Part shown: piece after piece, positions 36,502-47,192 of the stretch
Position numbering within the stretch: position 1 is the first letter of the stretch
Layout of the letters: every line of letters begins with the position of its first letter
Translations under genes and position numbers: made by a program
Notes under the pieces: generated by a model
Told to the model about the DNA's origin: nothing
The model's input: only the letters and a program-made list of their open reading frames with translations
Databases searched by the model: none
DNA from: Dioszegia crocea
Lineage: Eukaryota; Basidiomycota; Tremellomycetes; Tremellales; Bulleribasidiaceae
DNA length: 64,000 nt
Assembly (NCBI GenBank): GCA_001600615.1
Contig: BCKK01000008.1
Coordinates: 620,001 to 684,000, forward strand
Reading direction: 5' to 3'

Positions 36502-37257
36502 TTACAATCTCCTTGGTTTCCTCGCTCTCGTACCCCCAATCTTCACCCCCGTACGATCTTCAACACGCACAATCGCCCTTCTAATTTCAGCTCCCTCATT
36601 GCCCGACAAAGCCTGCATGAACGCCTCCATCCCTTGACCTGCATACCCCTTCAACGCCAGGCGGACCTTAAACAGTGGGATCCCCCTCCCTCTGGGTACT
36701 TCCTCAAGCACCTCCAATATCCTCTCGAACATCTTCAGCGCAGCCTGATGACCTGCCTCATAACCCGATCTTCCGGCATTTTTGAATGTTTTCCCAGTCC
36801 CGCCTGTAATCGTGGGGAATACCGGTCCTTGACGGTCAGACAGAGTAAGGAGGAGATTGTTACGTGTGGTAGTTGCAGTAAGGGTATGAGTCGTCAGGGC
36901 GTCGTCGGTAGGTGGAGAGGGGTCCCAGCGGTATTTAGGCGCTGCGGTGGGGGTATTTCGGGTTGATGCGGAGGAGACGGAAGGGATTGTCCGGGCTGAA
37001 GGAGCAGATGACGCGGCGAGAGAACGGGGAGGACGGACAGAGGGGATGGTGGATGATGGGGATGGGGATGGGGTTGGTTGGAGTTGCAGAGAAGGGAAAG
37101 TACTGGCAAGGGTTGGGATTGTAGATTGGGCATTTTGGCACGAAGGGGAAAATTCGATTTTGGCCCGTGAGGAAGATGCGAAGCCTGAGCTTGGAGCTGA
37201 AGAGGCTATGCGCGGGACGGGAAGTTTGGACGAGCTGGCTATGGCGTTTCTGAACAT
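36502..37257 (-). CDS. MRPS18: Mitochondrial small-subunit ribosomal protein uS11m
   Basis: Single-exon gene of 251 residues. The C-terminal 130 residues match uS11: NNLLLTLSDRQGPVFPTITGG, FKNAGRSGYEAGHQAA, KVRLALKGYAGQGMEAFMQAL, and the basic end GGTRARKPRRL. uS11 helps form the platform around the 3' end of the small-subunit rRNA. The 120-residue N-terminus is Ser/Pro/Ala-rich, begins with a basic amphipathic stretch (MFRNAIASSSKLPVPRIASS) and lacks acidic residues early on, as expected of a mitochondrial presequence. Cytosolic uS11 would lack this extension. In yeast the mitochondrial uS11 gene is MRPS18. Confidence 0.88.
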   Translation of the reverse strand: MFRNAIASSSKLPVPRIASSAPSSGFASSSRAKIEFSPSCQNAQSTIPTLASTFPSLQLQPTPSPSPSSTIPSVRPPRSLAASSAPSARTIPSVSSASTRNTPTAAPKYRWDPSPPTDDALTTHTLTATTTRNNLLLTLSDRQGPVFPTITGGTGKTFKNAGRSGYEAGHQAALKMFERILEVLEEVPRGRGIPLFKVRLALKGYAGQGMEAFMQALSGNEGAEIRRAIVRVEDRTGVKIGGTRARKPRRL

Positions 37258-37560
37258 GGTGGGGGGAAGACGGTTTAGGTGAGGTAAAGGGCAATCGAGG
37301 CAAGAGGGAATTTCAAGAATTTGGTGCGTTGGAGATGATTACATCAGCGAGAATGACTGGCACGTGACTTCACCACGAGTGTGGCGGAAATCGGCCGATG
37401 CCTCTTTTGCGCTATTAGCGTGTTACTCCCATAGATGTAGTCACTGAATCACAGCCTGAGCTACCTGAGGATAAGGACAGCCGATTCAGACAATATGTTC
37501 ATGATATGCCAACAAGAAAAATCCCGGAAATAAAGCCCTTCTTTGCCGCTACGCCCCTTC
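37258..37560 (-). other. Intergenic region between SPS19 3' end and uS11m start
   Basis: 303 bases, same strand: 3' UTR of SPS19 and upstream region of uS11m. No gene or distinctive site seen. Confidence 0.35.
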
Positions 37561-38760
37561 CTACATTCTCGCCTTGAGCAGGTTCTTGATACTGTCGGGG
37601 TCGAGAACCGATGAGGGATATGGTAGCATGGGGGCTCTGATGTGACATTCTCCACCGTCGACGACCTGCGAGATATCAGCAGAATATCGCGAAGAGGGCG
37701 CAATTGTGGGGTAGGAGGAATGGGGTTTGAGACGCACCATGACTGAACCTGTAATCCACGAGCCGGCTGGAGAGAAGAGGAAGGTTGCTGCGTGTGCGAT
37801 ATCATCTGTTTGAAGATCAGCTCTTGACCATGCAGCCAGATATTGGAGCCAAACGTACCTTTCTTGCCCATTCTCCCGAGAGGAATCTGCGTCTCGATGA
37901 CCGACCCCTTAGGTGTAAGCCTCGACATGCCCTCTGTATCTCCAATCGGCCTAGAAACATCAGTATCAACCCAACAGTATCATGGAGGAACGCCAAAGAC
38001 GACCTACCCAGGCGCAATGACATTACTCCGCACGCCCCTTGGTCCCTCTTCCACCGCCAACGCCTGACTCAACGCATCCACCCCCGCCTTGGCAGCAGCA
38101 ACATGCGGCTGGAAGGGAACGCCTCGGTAGTGCAGTGTGGCAGAAATATGGATGTAGCTCCCCTTGGATTCACGGATATGGGCTAGGGTCGCCTTGATCG
38201 TGTGATATGTCCCCAAGAGGTCGATCTCGATTACGGTCCGGAAGGCGTTGTTGGATAGACCCGAGATGGGAGCTAGGCTAGACTATCAGCGCATTGTACT
38301 GATCTTCAGAAGATGGACGTACAAATTCCCGGCAGCACCTACGATATCAGTTCTCACACCTTGCTAGTATGGAGAAAGTGTGTACTCACCACAAATGACG
38401 AAATCAATCTTCCCAAACTCCTTGATGGTAGCTTCAACAGCCTTGGCTACCTGTGCTGGGTCACGCACGTCCGCAGGCGTAGATAGACACTTGCCGCCTG
38501 ACGATTTCTCCAACGCCCGAGCGGACTCTTCAAGGCCCTTTGCACTGGAGTCTTAGCGCGACCCTCCGCGTCGTAGACATACTCTCTGCCTACTATAGCT
38601 GCTGAGCAGCCTAAACGCATCATGTTCTCGGTGATGGTGTAGCATATTCCTGATCTCCCTGGTCTCGTCAGCTTCGGTGTGACAGGTGGGGAGAGAGAGA
38701 CCGACCTCCGGTACAGAATAGGACTTTGCCCTTGAAGAGATCTTTTCGGAAAACGTCCAT
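37561..38760 (-). CDS. SPS19: Peroxisomal 2,4-dienoyl-CoA reductase (SDR family)
   Basis: NADPH-dependent auxiliary enzyme for beta-oxidation of unsaturated fatty acids. Exons in gene order: 38760-38706, 38658-38583, 38544-38390, 38338-38323, 38277-38008, 37950-37859, 37805-37738, 37665-37561, giving 278 residues; exon 4 is only 16 nt. Motifs: cofactor loop [30 protein letters not shown], then SATLHYRG and [10 protein letters not shown] (catalytic Lys kept, as in DECR enzymes), [14 protein letters not shown], and the GSVMVVDGG end. The last three residues are ARM, which fits the PTS1 consensus for peroxisomal import. The usual TGGGSGI has an Arg at the third position. Divergent from the ABM-protein gene, 285 bases apart. 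Confidence 0.92.
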
Positions 38761-39045
38761 GATCGGCTGGCGGTATGTATATGATACAGAGGTAGTGAGG
38801 ATGTGGTATCACTGGTATGGTACGGTATGTCAAGTGATACAAGCAGCTGTTGTACAATGGCTCGGTCGGGTAATGCGCTAACCGAAACCTGTCATCCTTT
38901 CCGCGTAAGATCCGGCCGCTAAAGTCATTCCGTCAAGCCAACACATTCCTTGCTTTGTCCCGCCTTTAGCTGCCCTTAGGTACTGCTATATATCCAGCTC
39001 TTGCTCTACTTTGCTTTACTCCCACCCAAATTGTTCTTGCCTGCA

Positions 39046-39537
39046 ATGGTCTACACTATCGTCGTCCACCTTCAAGCGAAGCCTGTACGCCTCTTGGACC
39101 AGCTGCTTTGCCCACTAGCTTGCTGATCGCCTCAGGATACGGTCGAGGAGGTCAAAGCCAAGCTAATTGAAGCTGCTGAAGTGTATCGGAAGGACAAAGA
39201 AGTAAGTTGACTAGCCCTTAGCTCCAAGGCTCAACTATATCTACTTCCCCACAATTTGACTACTCCGCGCTCGGACCTCCTGCTAGCTCTGCTGACTGCT
39301 CCAGACACTAGACTGGCACGTCATGCAGGATCCTAAAGACGCTACAAAGTTCTGTATAGTGGAGAGGTATGCTCAGGAGTCAAGCCAGGAACATCATCTC
39401 AATAACCCAGTAAGTTCTCATTGACCCTTTAACGCGAGGTCATGGCTGATTCGCAATAGTACTGGAAGACGTTCGACCCATATGTCAAACCTCGATTGGC
39501 AAAGGATATGGAGCTCAGCCGATGGGAAGAGATGTAG
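39046..39537 (+). CDS. ABM-fold (antibiotic biosynthesis monooxygenase-like) small protein
   Basis: Exons 39046-39084, 39136-39201, 39305-39409, 39460-39537 give 95 residues, typical for single-domain dimeric alpha-beta barrel proteins. Order: beta strand MVYTIVVHLQAKP, helix DTVEEVKAKLIEAAEVYRKD, strand TLDWHVMQDPKDATKFCIVERY, helix with the family-like SSQEHHLNNPYW segment, final VKPRLAKDMELSRWEEM. Proteins of this superfamily include heme-degrading and quinol monooxygenases, but many have no known reaction. The enzymatic role is unassigned. Its start is 285 bases from the divergent SPS19 start. Confidence 0.75.
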
Positions 39538-41454
39538 CTGGTGACGCCGTGACGGTATGACTGTAACGATGCAAGATGACTGGATGAAATCTCCGGTAAC
39601 GCACGTCGCACACGGAGGAATGCGAGGCCGCCTGGGCCCTGCGGGTCACATCTTTCCGCATAGATTGTAAGGGTGGAAAGGTAACGCTGGCCGTAAATGT
39701 CCGATCTGGGGAACGTTACCATGCGATCCATGTACTTCTGTGTGCCACAGATGCTTCGTCAATTCAGCTGTACTACTGTTGCAAGCTCTTGAGCGAAAAG
39801 AGGGTCCGACCAAATATAGATCGCCCGACGTAAAATTACCTAAAGAGGCGTTTTTATGGTGGCGTTTGTGTAATTCACGCTAACAAGTCAACGCGAGAAC
39901 AAGGAGGAAAGAGAAAGAGTTGGTTGCGCATGGAGAATCCGTCGTTTGTCTTGTCCATGTCTTCATCTTGACTCATCTTGTTCTCCATAATCTTGACTGA
40001 AAGAGGCGACAGGCTGGACCCCGAGCCTCTCATCTCTTGCCAGGCGACTCGGATTCGATTTCGGTTTCGGACCTTTCGGCGCGTTTGGACCGTCCTTTGA
40101 ACACACACACGGCAACAAAGAGGCCTCTCTTGCAGCTGCACACCCACAGACCTGCCTTGGAAGGATCAGAGCTTCAGCTTCTGCTCCTCTGTATACTATC
40201 CCCATAGTCACTACATACAACACCGCCACTCTGTCATTTCTCGTCGCGCACCCCCAACCCTACGCGCGCTTTGACAATACCCGTCGTTAACCTACGGTAG
40301 CCCCCCAATCTTATCTCTGAAACATTCATCCCGCCCCCTTCCCCGCCTCTACTATCGCCACTTCCAAAGGTCTCACCCAACCCTTTGGCCTGTGCGCGTC
40401 CAACATTCATTCAAGTCAGCCTCGCCCATACTACAACGGCCGGTATCGATCTCAACCTCAGAGACGGCATCAACAAATTCCCCTTGAATCCCACTTTTCA
40501 CCCTACATACACCCAGTCGCGGGGTCAATTGACGACTCTCGCCGCGACTCGACCCTACATATACCCCCGCCGCACATCTACCTTCGCTTCGTTCATCTCT
40601 TCGTTCGACTTTTCATCTCCGGTCCATTCCCCTCCGGTACCTGAACGACCATTGTTGGTCGCTCCGGATTCCGGCCATACCGCGTGCCTGAACCATACCA
40701 TCCCGGCGCGTCAACCTCCCGGACCCACCTCATTGTCTATCTGGGCCTAGACCCAACCTTGCCCATCATTGGGCCGGAAGAGCGCTCTTCCCCTAATCAT
40801 TTGCCCATTCGCGCCTCATCTTCACGCAACGGAACACTTCCAAGCGTCGCCATATTGGCCCATCTAGGCACAACCAGTCAGGTCCGGTGTCCCTGATCGC
40901 CGTGTATAGACCGCGGATCTATATTAAGGGCAGACGGGAGTAGCAGGTTCTGCCAGGGTAACGACGGCTATATACTGTCCACGACCACTCGGGTGATCTT
41001 CGCCGCAGGTCTCCTCCTGCTGTGGGTCCGGAGTGATTTGAGGACTGGCGTCGGGCGATCCGCGGTGGCTATATCTCGCGAAAGGTATGTGCGCCTGTTA
41101 CATGCTCTTCCGGATTCACATTGCAATATCCCACTGCAACACCGCAGTCGTCAACAAGCCGCGTAATGACGCTCGCTCACAGTCCAGGCCTACGTCTAGA
41201 TCGCTTCATCCTACTTCTCCTACTCCACCTGCTCCATCATCCGAAAATACCCTCCTTTCGACTTCGACTGTGAGGTAAAGGCGATTATTGGCACGGCCCT
41301 CCTTTGAGATTTCCCCCCTCTCATACATAGTCGCTACCTGTAACACCTTTGGCAACGACCCCTTATCGATCGTCACCTCTTCATTTCGTCCCTTCGCTTT
41401 TCGCTGCAGCCTCTAGGCTAGGTTAATGAGATCACTACGCCACATCCCTTCATC
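39538..41454 (+). promoter_or_regulatory. Long region upstream of CDC24
   Basis: 1917 bases with no supported gene. From about 40230 on, the plus strand is strongly CT-rich (few purines, many CCC/TCT), characteristic of a long fungal leader, and GT...AG pairs such as GTATGTGCG at 41081 suggest leader introns. Open frames at 40385-40750 and on the minus strand at 39875-40229 have low-information composition. This is probably promoter plus long 5' UTR of CDC24. Confidence 0.4.
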
Positions 41455-44400
41455 ATGTCTGGAACCGGCTCTATATCGCGGAAACGCGTTGGATCACTCA
41501 GCCAGAGTAATCAGACCTCGCTACCGCCCTTGGACATACAGTCTATCCAGATGCCATCGAATCCGTACGTTGTCTGTGCCTCTCTCCCGATCACCAGATC
41601 TTGTATTCCCCAGATCCTCAGATCCTCAGATCCCATGCCTCGGTGGGATCTAGATCTGAGACATGGCACTTCGGATCAAACTGTATCTCGTGCTGAAGCA
41701 ACAATAGTCAAAATTCCTTGGCAGTCAAAACCGCCGCGTTGACAGGAACAAGCCGTACCTTGCACTCACTCTGCACAACCATGAGGAGAAGATTACGAGG
41801 TGTCGCCGAATTTGGCGTATTTCTACGTACGTCAACAAGCTCGGGGGACATGATCTTTGACTGACCTTCAGTGTTACCCCCAAATGTCCCACACCTCGAT
41901 GTCGTCCAGCACATGTGCCACGTATTTCGACTAGGCTCACCTCTTTGCCATCTCTACAATCTCCTCATCCCCTCCTTCGTCAACCCAGACTCTCCCCTCT
42001 TCGCCGAACTCCCGGTACCTCGTCCAATAACATACGAGACACCCAACTTTATGAGCTCCCCGGACGGTCAAGGCGTCGTCAACTGGGCCAAACGGCCCGA
42101 GAACGCCAAGACTTGCCAAAAGTACATTGCCATCTTTAGCATGACGATGAAGCAACGGCGGGAAGAAGGGCGATGGCACGGCGAGTCTTGGGCACTGCAT
42201 GAGCTATGGGGAAAGAGTACAGGCGACGATATGGAGGCGTATGATTCTACGGGCCTGATGAAGGTTCTGGAAACGGTGGAGTGCATGCTTGACAACCTTC
42301 CAAGCGATGTGATATCGGACGAATCGCCAACTACCCCACATACCGCCCATTCATCTCTACACTTTCACGCCGGTCCACATCCGTTCGACATGCCCATGCC
42401 GACCGGAAGATCCGCCTCTCTTGGGACGGCCGAGCTGGTCAGAGCGCTGCAAGCGAGCGCTGGCCAGTCAGTCGAGCCAATGCCAGAAGGCCTGGAGGTC
42501 CAGCGGACAGATTCTGGATCTGGCGGCAATGCCGAGAAATCGGTTGAAGAGCTCGTCAAATCTGAAAAGCTCTACGTCCAGGAACTTGAAATACTCGTTC
42601 GGTGCTCTCGCGAACTCGTCGATGCTCGGATCATTAACGCAGACTGCTGCCATGAGATCTTCTCCAACCTGTCGAAAATCCTCGAATTCCATCGGAAGTT
42701 TCTCATCAAGCTGGAAACAGAATATGAGCCTATCGAGGAGGGTCAGGGGCCCCGGGCTTGGGCCATGGGTCGGTGGGGTATGCCATTTATCACCACTCAG
42801 TCAGAGTTCACCTGCTATGGACCCTACTGCGCCAACTACCTCGACGCAATGCGGATTGTGAATGAGCAGATGCCAAATCTACTTGTAAGTTTGGTGATTG
42901 GTGTCAGGGCTGACGAACAGCGCGGACAAGCTTTATCTGAAAATGAGGGTCGACCATGCCTGCATCCAGAACGAGAATTACAAGCATTCATGATCAAGCC
43001 TATCCAGCGGATTACCAAATACCAGCTACTACTTGATGTACGTGTCCAGTCCTCCTAGCTGTTTCTCAGCTCATCTTCAGGCCATTCTCAAAAGCACCGT
43101 CGAGCTCGACTACCCCTATCGCGCCGAGCTCGAACAAGGCGCAGCTGCCGTCCGCCGTATAGCCAATACCGTCAACGAAATCACCGACGTCAAAGCTAAG
43201 CGGGCGACGGTGCGTGATTTGATCGAGCGAGTGGAGGATTGGAAGGGTCACGAGGTGGAGAAGTTTGGGGATCTATACCTTGACGAACACTTCACCGTCA
43301 CCAAAGCCGACCAACCACGAGAGTATCACGTCTTTCTGTTTGAAAAGATGATGCTCTGCTGCAAGGATGTCGTCCCTGATAGGAAGGAGAAGAAGACAAA
43401 GTCGGCATTGCGGAAGGATAAAGGACGGAGTAATACTGTACCGGAGAAGAAGAGGTTGGCGCTCAAGGGCCGAATCTTCGTCTGCAACATCAACAAGACT
43501 TCCGTCGTCCCTTCCAACGGTAGATTTCCTGGACTCGATCGAATCAACATAAGCTGATATCTGCAGACATGTCCATCGGCCGTCTCACTATTGGCTGGAC
43601 CGTCCCACATCGTCATCCCAACGGTTATTCCGAAGACCTGCCTGATTACTTCGTCATGACTGGCAAGTCTGACGAGACTTTGAAGCGGTGGGCAGATAAG
43701 GTCATGGAGCTAGCAGTAGCCGACAGGAAACGACAAGACATCACCCGAGCCGAGCGCATTAACGCCGGTCGCATGTCCGCATCGTCCCAATTCCCAACTT
43801 CACAATTCCCCCCTCCTACTCCTGCTACCGAAGCTCCCTCATTCCAGTTCCCTCCACCATTACCGCTACACGGCCCATACTCCCCAGACGAAGATGATGA
43901 GGCTGGCGCATTCAACAGTGGTCGCACTACGCCAAGCATCGCGGGCTCGTCGATTGCTCCCTATGGCTACTATCCCACCGTGACCAATGCCGGTCGGAGA
44001 GTACAGTCTCAGCAGAGCATGCCGCCGACAAACCATGCAGAACTCCGGGCCAGGGCGATGACAGAAGATCAGAATGGGCCATCGATGACTCAATGGCGTC
44101 AGCAGGCCAACCAACCGACTATGCCACCCATGCCCCGTATGATGTCCACACAATCGGCAATGTCGGGAATGTCGGTGGCGTCCGAGATGAGCTTTGGCCA
44201 TTCTGCTGGTCGACCTAGTATCGGTCGGCAGATGAGCACAACGTCTCGCCTCGGTCCGTCGGAAGAGGTCGACGAGGGCTCGGATCATACGGCTACGTAC
44301 TCCCAGCGATACCCGTCACAGCGAGGTCAAATGACTCGCGCCCCATCACATGGTGTCGTACAGCCTTCCGTCCCATACCCCAGCTCCCTCCTTCGGAATC

Positions 44401-45083
44401 GCTCGGCCTCCAGTCCCAACGTCTACCCCCAACCGCAATTCGCCTCCCCACTCCCTTCTGTACTTGCCAATCCCTTACCAGGCATGGCTGAGTATGGGAC
44501 CGAAACTCCCGACGTCGCCTCGGTCGGAGCTTCCAGCTCGACTACGCTCGTAGGGGGTACAGCATACTTTACAAAGCGGATAAGCGGAGGTGGAAAGCGG
44601 TCGTCGAGCGAGAGTCAGTCGACGGAGACTTCCGAGAGCAGCTCGGGGCCAAGTCCAGCTACTCCTTATGCCAACAACACGGCGGATCTCAGGGGGTCGG
44701 TACAGGTCACTGGCGGCAGCAGGCATGATAGCCACGATATGGGCGGTGGTGGAGGTATGGCTGGAGGTGCGGCAATTCTGCTCCGAGTGAAATGTGGCGA
44801 GGTAAGTCTGACCTGGCTTCCATCCAATGGCTTCGGCTGACTCTTGTCTCAGTGCCAATTCTCACTCGGCGTCCCCTTCGAAATGACCTATCCCGTCCTA
44901 CATCAGAAGATTCAGAAGAAGATACGACTCTTCCGAGGATCCGAACCGACATCATTACTCCTCAAATGGCTCGATTCGGAGGCGGACGAAATATCACTGC
45001 GTTGCGACGCAGATGTGGAGGCTATGTTTGACGAGGCGCGCGAGTTGGGATGGGGACATATAAGCCTCATCGCCAAGGGCTAG
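41455..45083 (+). CDS. CDC24: Cdc24-type guanine nucleotide exchange factor (CH-DH-PH-PB1)
   Basis: Activates the Rho GTPase Cdc42 in polarity, budding and mating; acts at the cortex and is held by Bem1 through PB1. Exons 41455-41564, 41708-41826, 41872-42884, 42921-43037, 43081-43519, 43567-44801, 44853-45083 give 1087 residues. Order: calponin-homology-like region (about 40-200; LHSLCTTMRRRL, VFRLGSPLCHLYNLL), DH domain (about 299-480; VEELVKSEKLYVQELE, MIKPIQRITKYQLLLD), PH domain (about 505-700; EYHVFLFEKMMLCCKD, with ALKGRIFVCNI), a Ser/Pro/Gln-rich linker, and a PB1 domain at the C-terminus (about 990-1087; ILLRVKCG, FEMTYPVLHQKIQKKI, LKWLDSEADEISL). The acidic OPCA-type patch DSEADEISL is visible. 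All phases fit. Confidence 0.95.
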
Positions 45084-45936
45084 GGGGAGAGGACGGACAA
45101 TTTGTGGAACATCTCTTTCTCGGTCAATCGGTATCAGTCAATGACATAACGACACTCAACTACCTTTTCTTTCCTTCCTTTACGCTTTACTCTTGGGTTT
45201 TTTCGTTCTTCTCACTCCATAGCTCTGATTTTAATTACCGTAGTATATCTTATCCAGCGTAGTATAAATATCATAGTATTCAATATCTACATCTCTCCCA
45301 TCTTGTTCATACCACCTCCCTTTCTTATATTGTCTAGCTATCTTATAGATGTCGGTTGCCTGGGTTTTTTGTTTATGGTGTATATGGGTAAATAAACGAA
45401 TGACGGATCTGGCGGAAACAGTGTACTATCTAGTAGTCGTATGTATGCTCGTGCGATCAGCATATCATCAGGCAACTTCCAATGATGGGTCAGATACAAA
45501 GAGGAGTCCAAATCCTTTCTGCCGCACAATCAACAGTTGATGGCGGGCATATGAGAAGCACTGAAATACATAGCGAATATACCCACAAGGTGCGAGGGAA
45601 GGGTATGACTGAGTATGAGCAGAGGGAGTGATTATAAGCAATTGAGGACCCAGGGGCGGACGGCTGGGATCACAATTTGGCGAGAGGTGAGGGGACTAAA
45701 GCAAGAAGGACATGATATCGATGTTTACACTGTACAGCGGAGAGACGGATTGGTGGTGAGGTGGTATGACAGGTGAGGCGTGTGTGGAATGAGGATAGGA
45801 GTAAATGCCTACACGGTTCAGCACATGCAAGCAGTCTGCTACTCTTCACCATACCTCACAGCGATAGAGCTGCCCAACAAGGTAAATTGCGCTCACATTT
45901 GGTTCGTCTGATTGAGCCACAACCCGTTCCACGATC
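45084..45936. other. AT-rich intergenic region between convergent genes
   Basis: 853 bases containing the CDC24 3' UTR (T-rich, several TATA/TAATAA tracts 45190-45330) and the 3' side of the minus-strand gene ending at 45937. Short open frames here are not supported. Confidence 0.4.
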
Positions 45937-46833
45937 CTACACATCGTCCGCCGTCCTTGCCACATACTTCCAGATCTGGTATCCCGCCCATAGCGACGCC
46001 ATGATGGCAAGGGTAGGCATCAAGTTTGACTTCTCGAGCGGTTCCATTAGGAGCGTCTTGATCCGGTTCCCCTCCACTGCAGTCGCGTGAGCCTTGTCGA
46101 CTTGCGCCCTCCGATCGTTGAGAAGACCCTGAGTGCGTAGAACGTGATGTGACCACTGGAGATCGCGTTTGCTTGACCAGAGCCGCCCGGTGTCCATTGA
46201 GGCGATCCACGCAGCAGGTAAGGTAGTCTCTTGCATCGTTTTGGAGAAATCGGGCATGAGCGAGTTCGGTAGATGTGCACCTCTTCCGGTGCTGTACTTG
46301 AAGTCGATGTCTCCACTGACTTGCTCGGTGACCGTGCTGACGAACCTCGCGATCGCTTCGATATCTGTCACTCGCCGTCCATCAGTTGAGCCAGAGGGTG
46401 CTTCATGGGTCGACTCCGCCGTGACTTTGTCAAGCGCCCGGCGGAATAAGGGGAGAGTATCTTGGGTACCGTAGACTTCTGACATGAGCTTGATGAGATT
46501 TGAGATGTTCTGCTGGTGGATGGTCTTGTAGTCTTCCGTGGTGTAACCCGCAAGATCCTCTTCGACATAATCGTCGGGTGCGGGGACAGTGGTAGGATGA
46601 TTTCTGCTGAATCTCATGATGTGGTATACCTGCGCGAATGTCGGGATACGAGAGTGAGGTTTGAGATGGATGAGTGTGAGTAAGAAGCTCCGGGAAGTGG
46701 GGGAGATGGAAGGTGAGTGAAACAGAGGTTGTTCCGTCAACAACGGGGCGTCAGCTCCCCGTGTGTCTTGGGGGGATCCTAGAATCCCATCGTAGTTCCT
46801 TTCAGGTGACATGACGGTGTCAATGCTAGGCAC
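45937..46833 (-). CDS. Hypothetical 298-residue protein with C-terminal hydrophobic segment
   Basis: Single open frame. The more convincing part begins at Met73 (MRFSRNHPTTVPAPDDYVEE) with a following acidic stretch and a helical core (IHQQNISNLIKLMSEVYG, LPLFRRALDKV, IEAIARFVSTVTEQVSGDID); residues 1-72 may be leader or require an intron. Near the C-terminus is one hydrophobic stretch (LMPTLAIMASLWAGYQIW) followed by KYVARTADDV, the layout of a tail-anchored protein. No family recognised. The gene is divergent from GLO1 (360 bases). Confidence 0.55.
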   Translation of the reverse strand: MPSIDTVMSPERNYDGILGSPQDTRGADAPLLTEQPLFHSPSISPTSRSFLLTLIHLKPHSRIPTFAQVYHIMRFSRNHPTTVPAPDDYVEEDLAGYTTEDYKTIHQQNISNLIKLMSEVYGTQDTLPLFRRALDKVTAESTHEAPSGSTDGRRVTDIEAIARFVSTVTEQVSGDIDFKYSTGRGAHLPNSLMPDFSKTMQETTLPAAWIASMDTGRLWSSKRDLQWSHHVLRTQGLLNDRRAQVDKAHATAVEGNRIKTLLMEPLEKSNLMPTLAIMASLWAGYQIWKYVARTADDV

Positions 46834-47192
46834 AGGGGTAGACGCTATCCCTTATGACAGATCAAACGCCATTTGTAACGCGTACCATACCTGGAACATC
46901 ACCCCTCCTTTGCCGAGCATCTCCCGAGAGCTCGGTCAGAGCTGAACGCGTGAGTCAAGTGAGTAGGGTCCTTCGGACTTTGGTACTTTACAAAACATTC
47001 TATGCAGTCGTTTGTAGTCACCACGAGTGATTTACGAGGCGTGGGGCTCACAGGGAAGGGACAAAGTACAAGAGTGCAAGAGATCCATGGCCCTAGTAAG
47101 AGGTGGAGGCCGAGGATGTCGTCATCGCCCCGTACCAACCGACTATATAACCGACCCCCCAATACCCCAAACCGCCATTCTTCAACCCATAC
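46834..47192. promoter_or_regulatory. Divergent promoter, GLO1 and gene at 46833(-)
   Basis: 359 bases. CCCCT (46900-46904), the core of the yeast stress-response element, occurs once; by itself it is weak evidence. TATATAA at 47142-47148 lies 45-50 bases before the first GLO1 ATG and is a plausible TATA box. Confidence 0.4.

Noticed and set aside
36358..36966. 202-residue plus-strand open frame opposite uS11m
   Set aside because: Antisense of a recognised ribosomal protein gene.
40385..40896. Open frames in the CDC24 upstream region
   Set aside because: Pro/Ser/Thr-rich translation of a CT-rich leader; no supporting motif.
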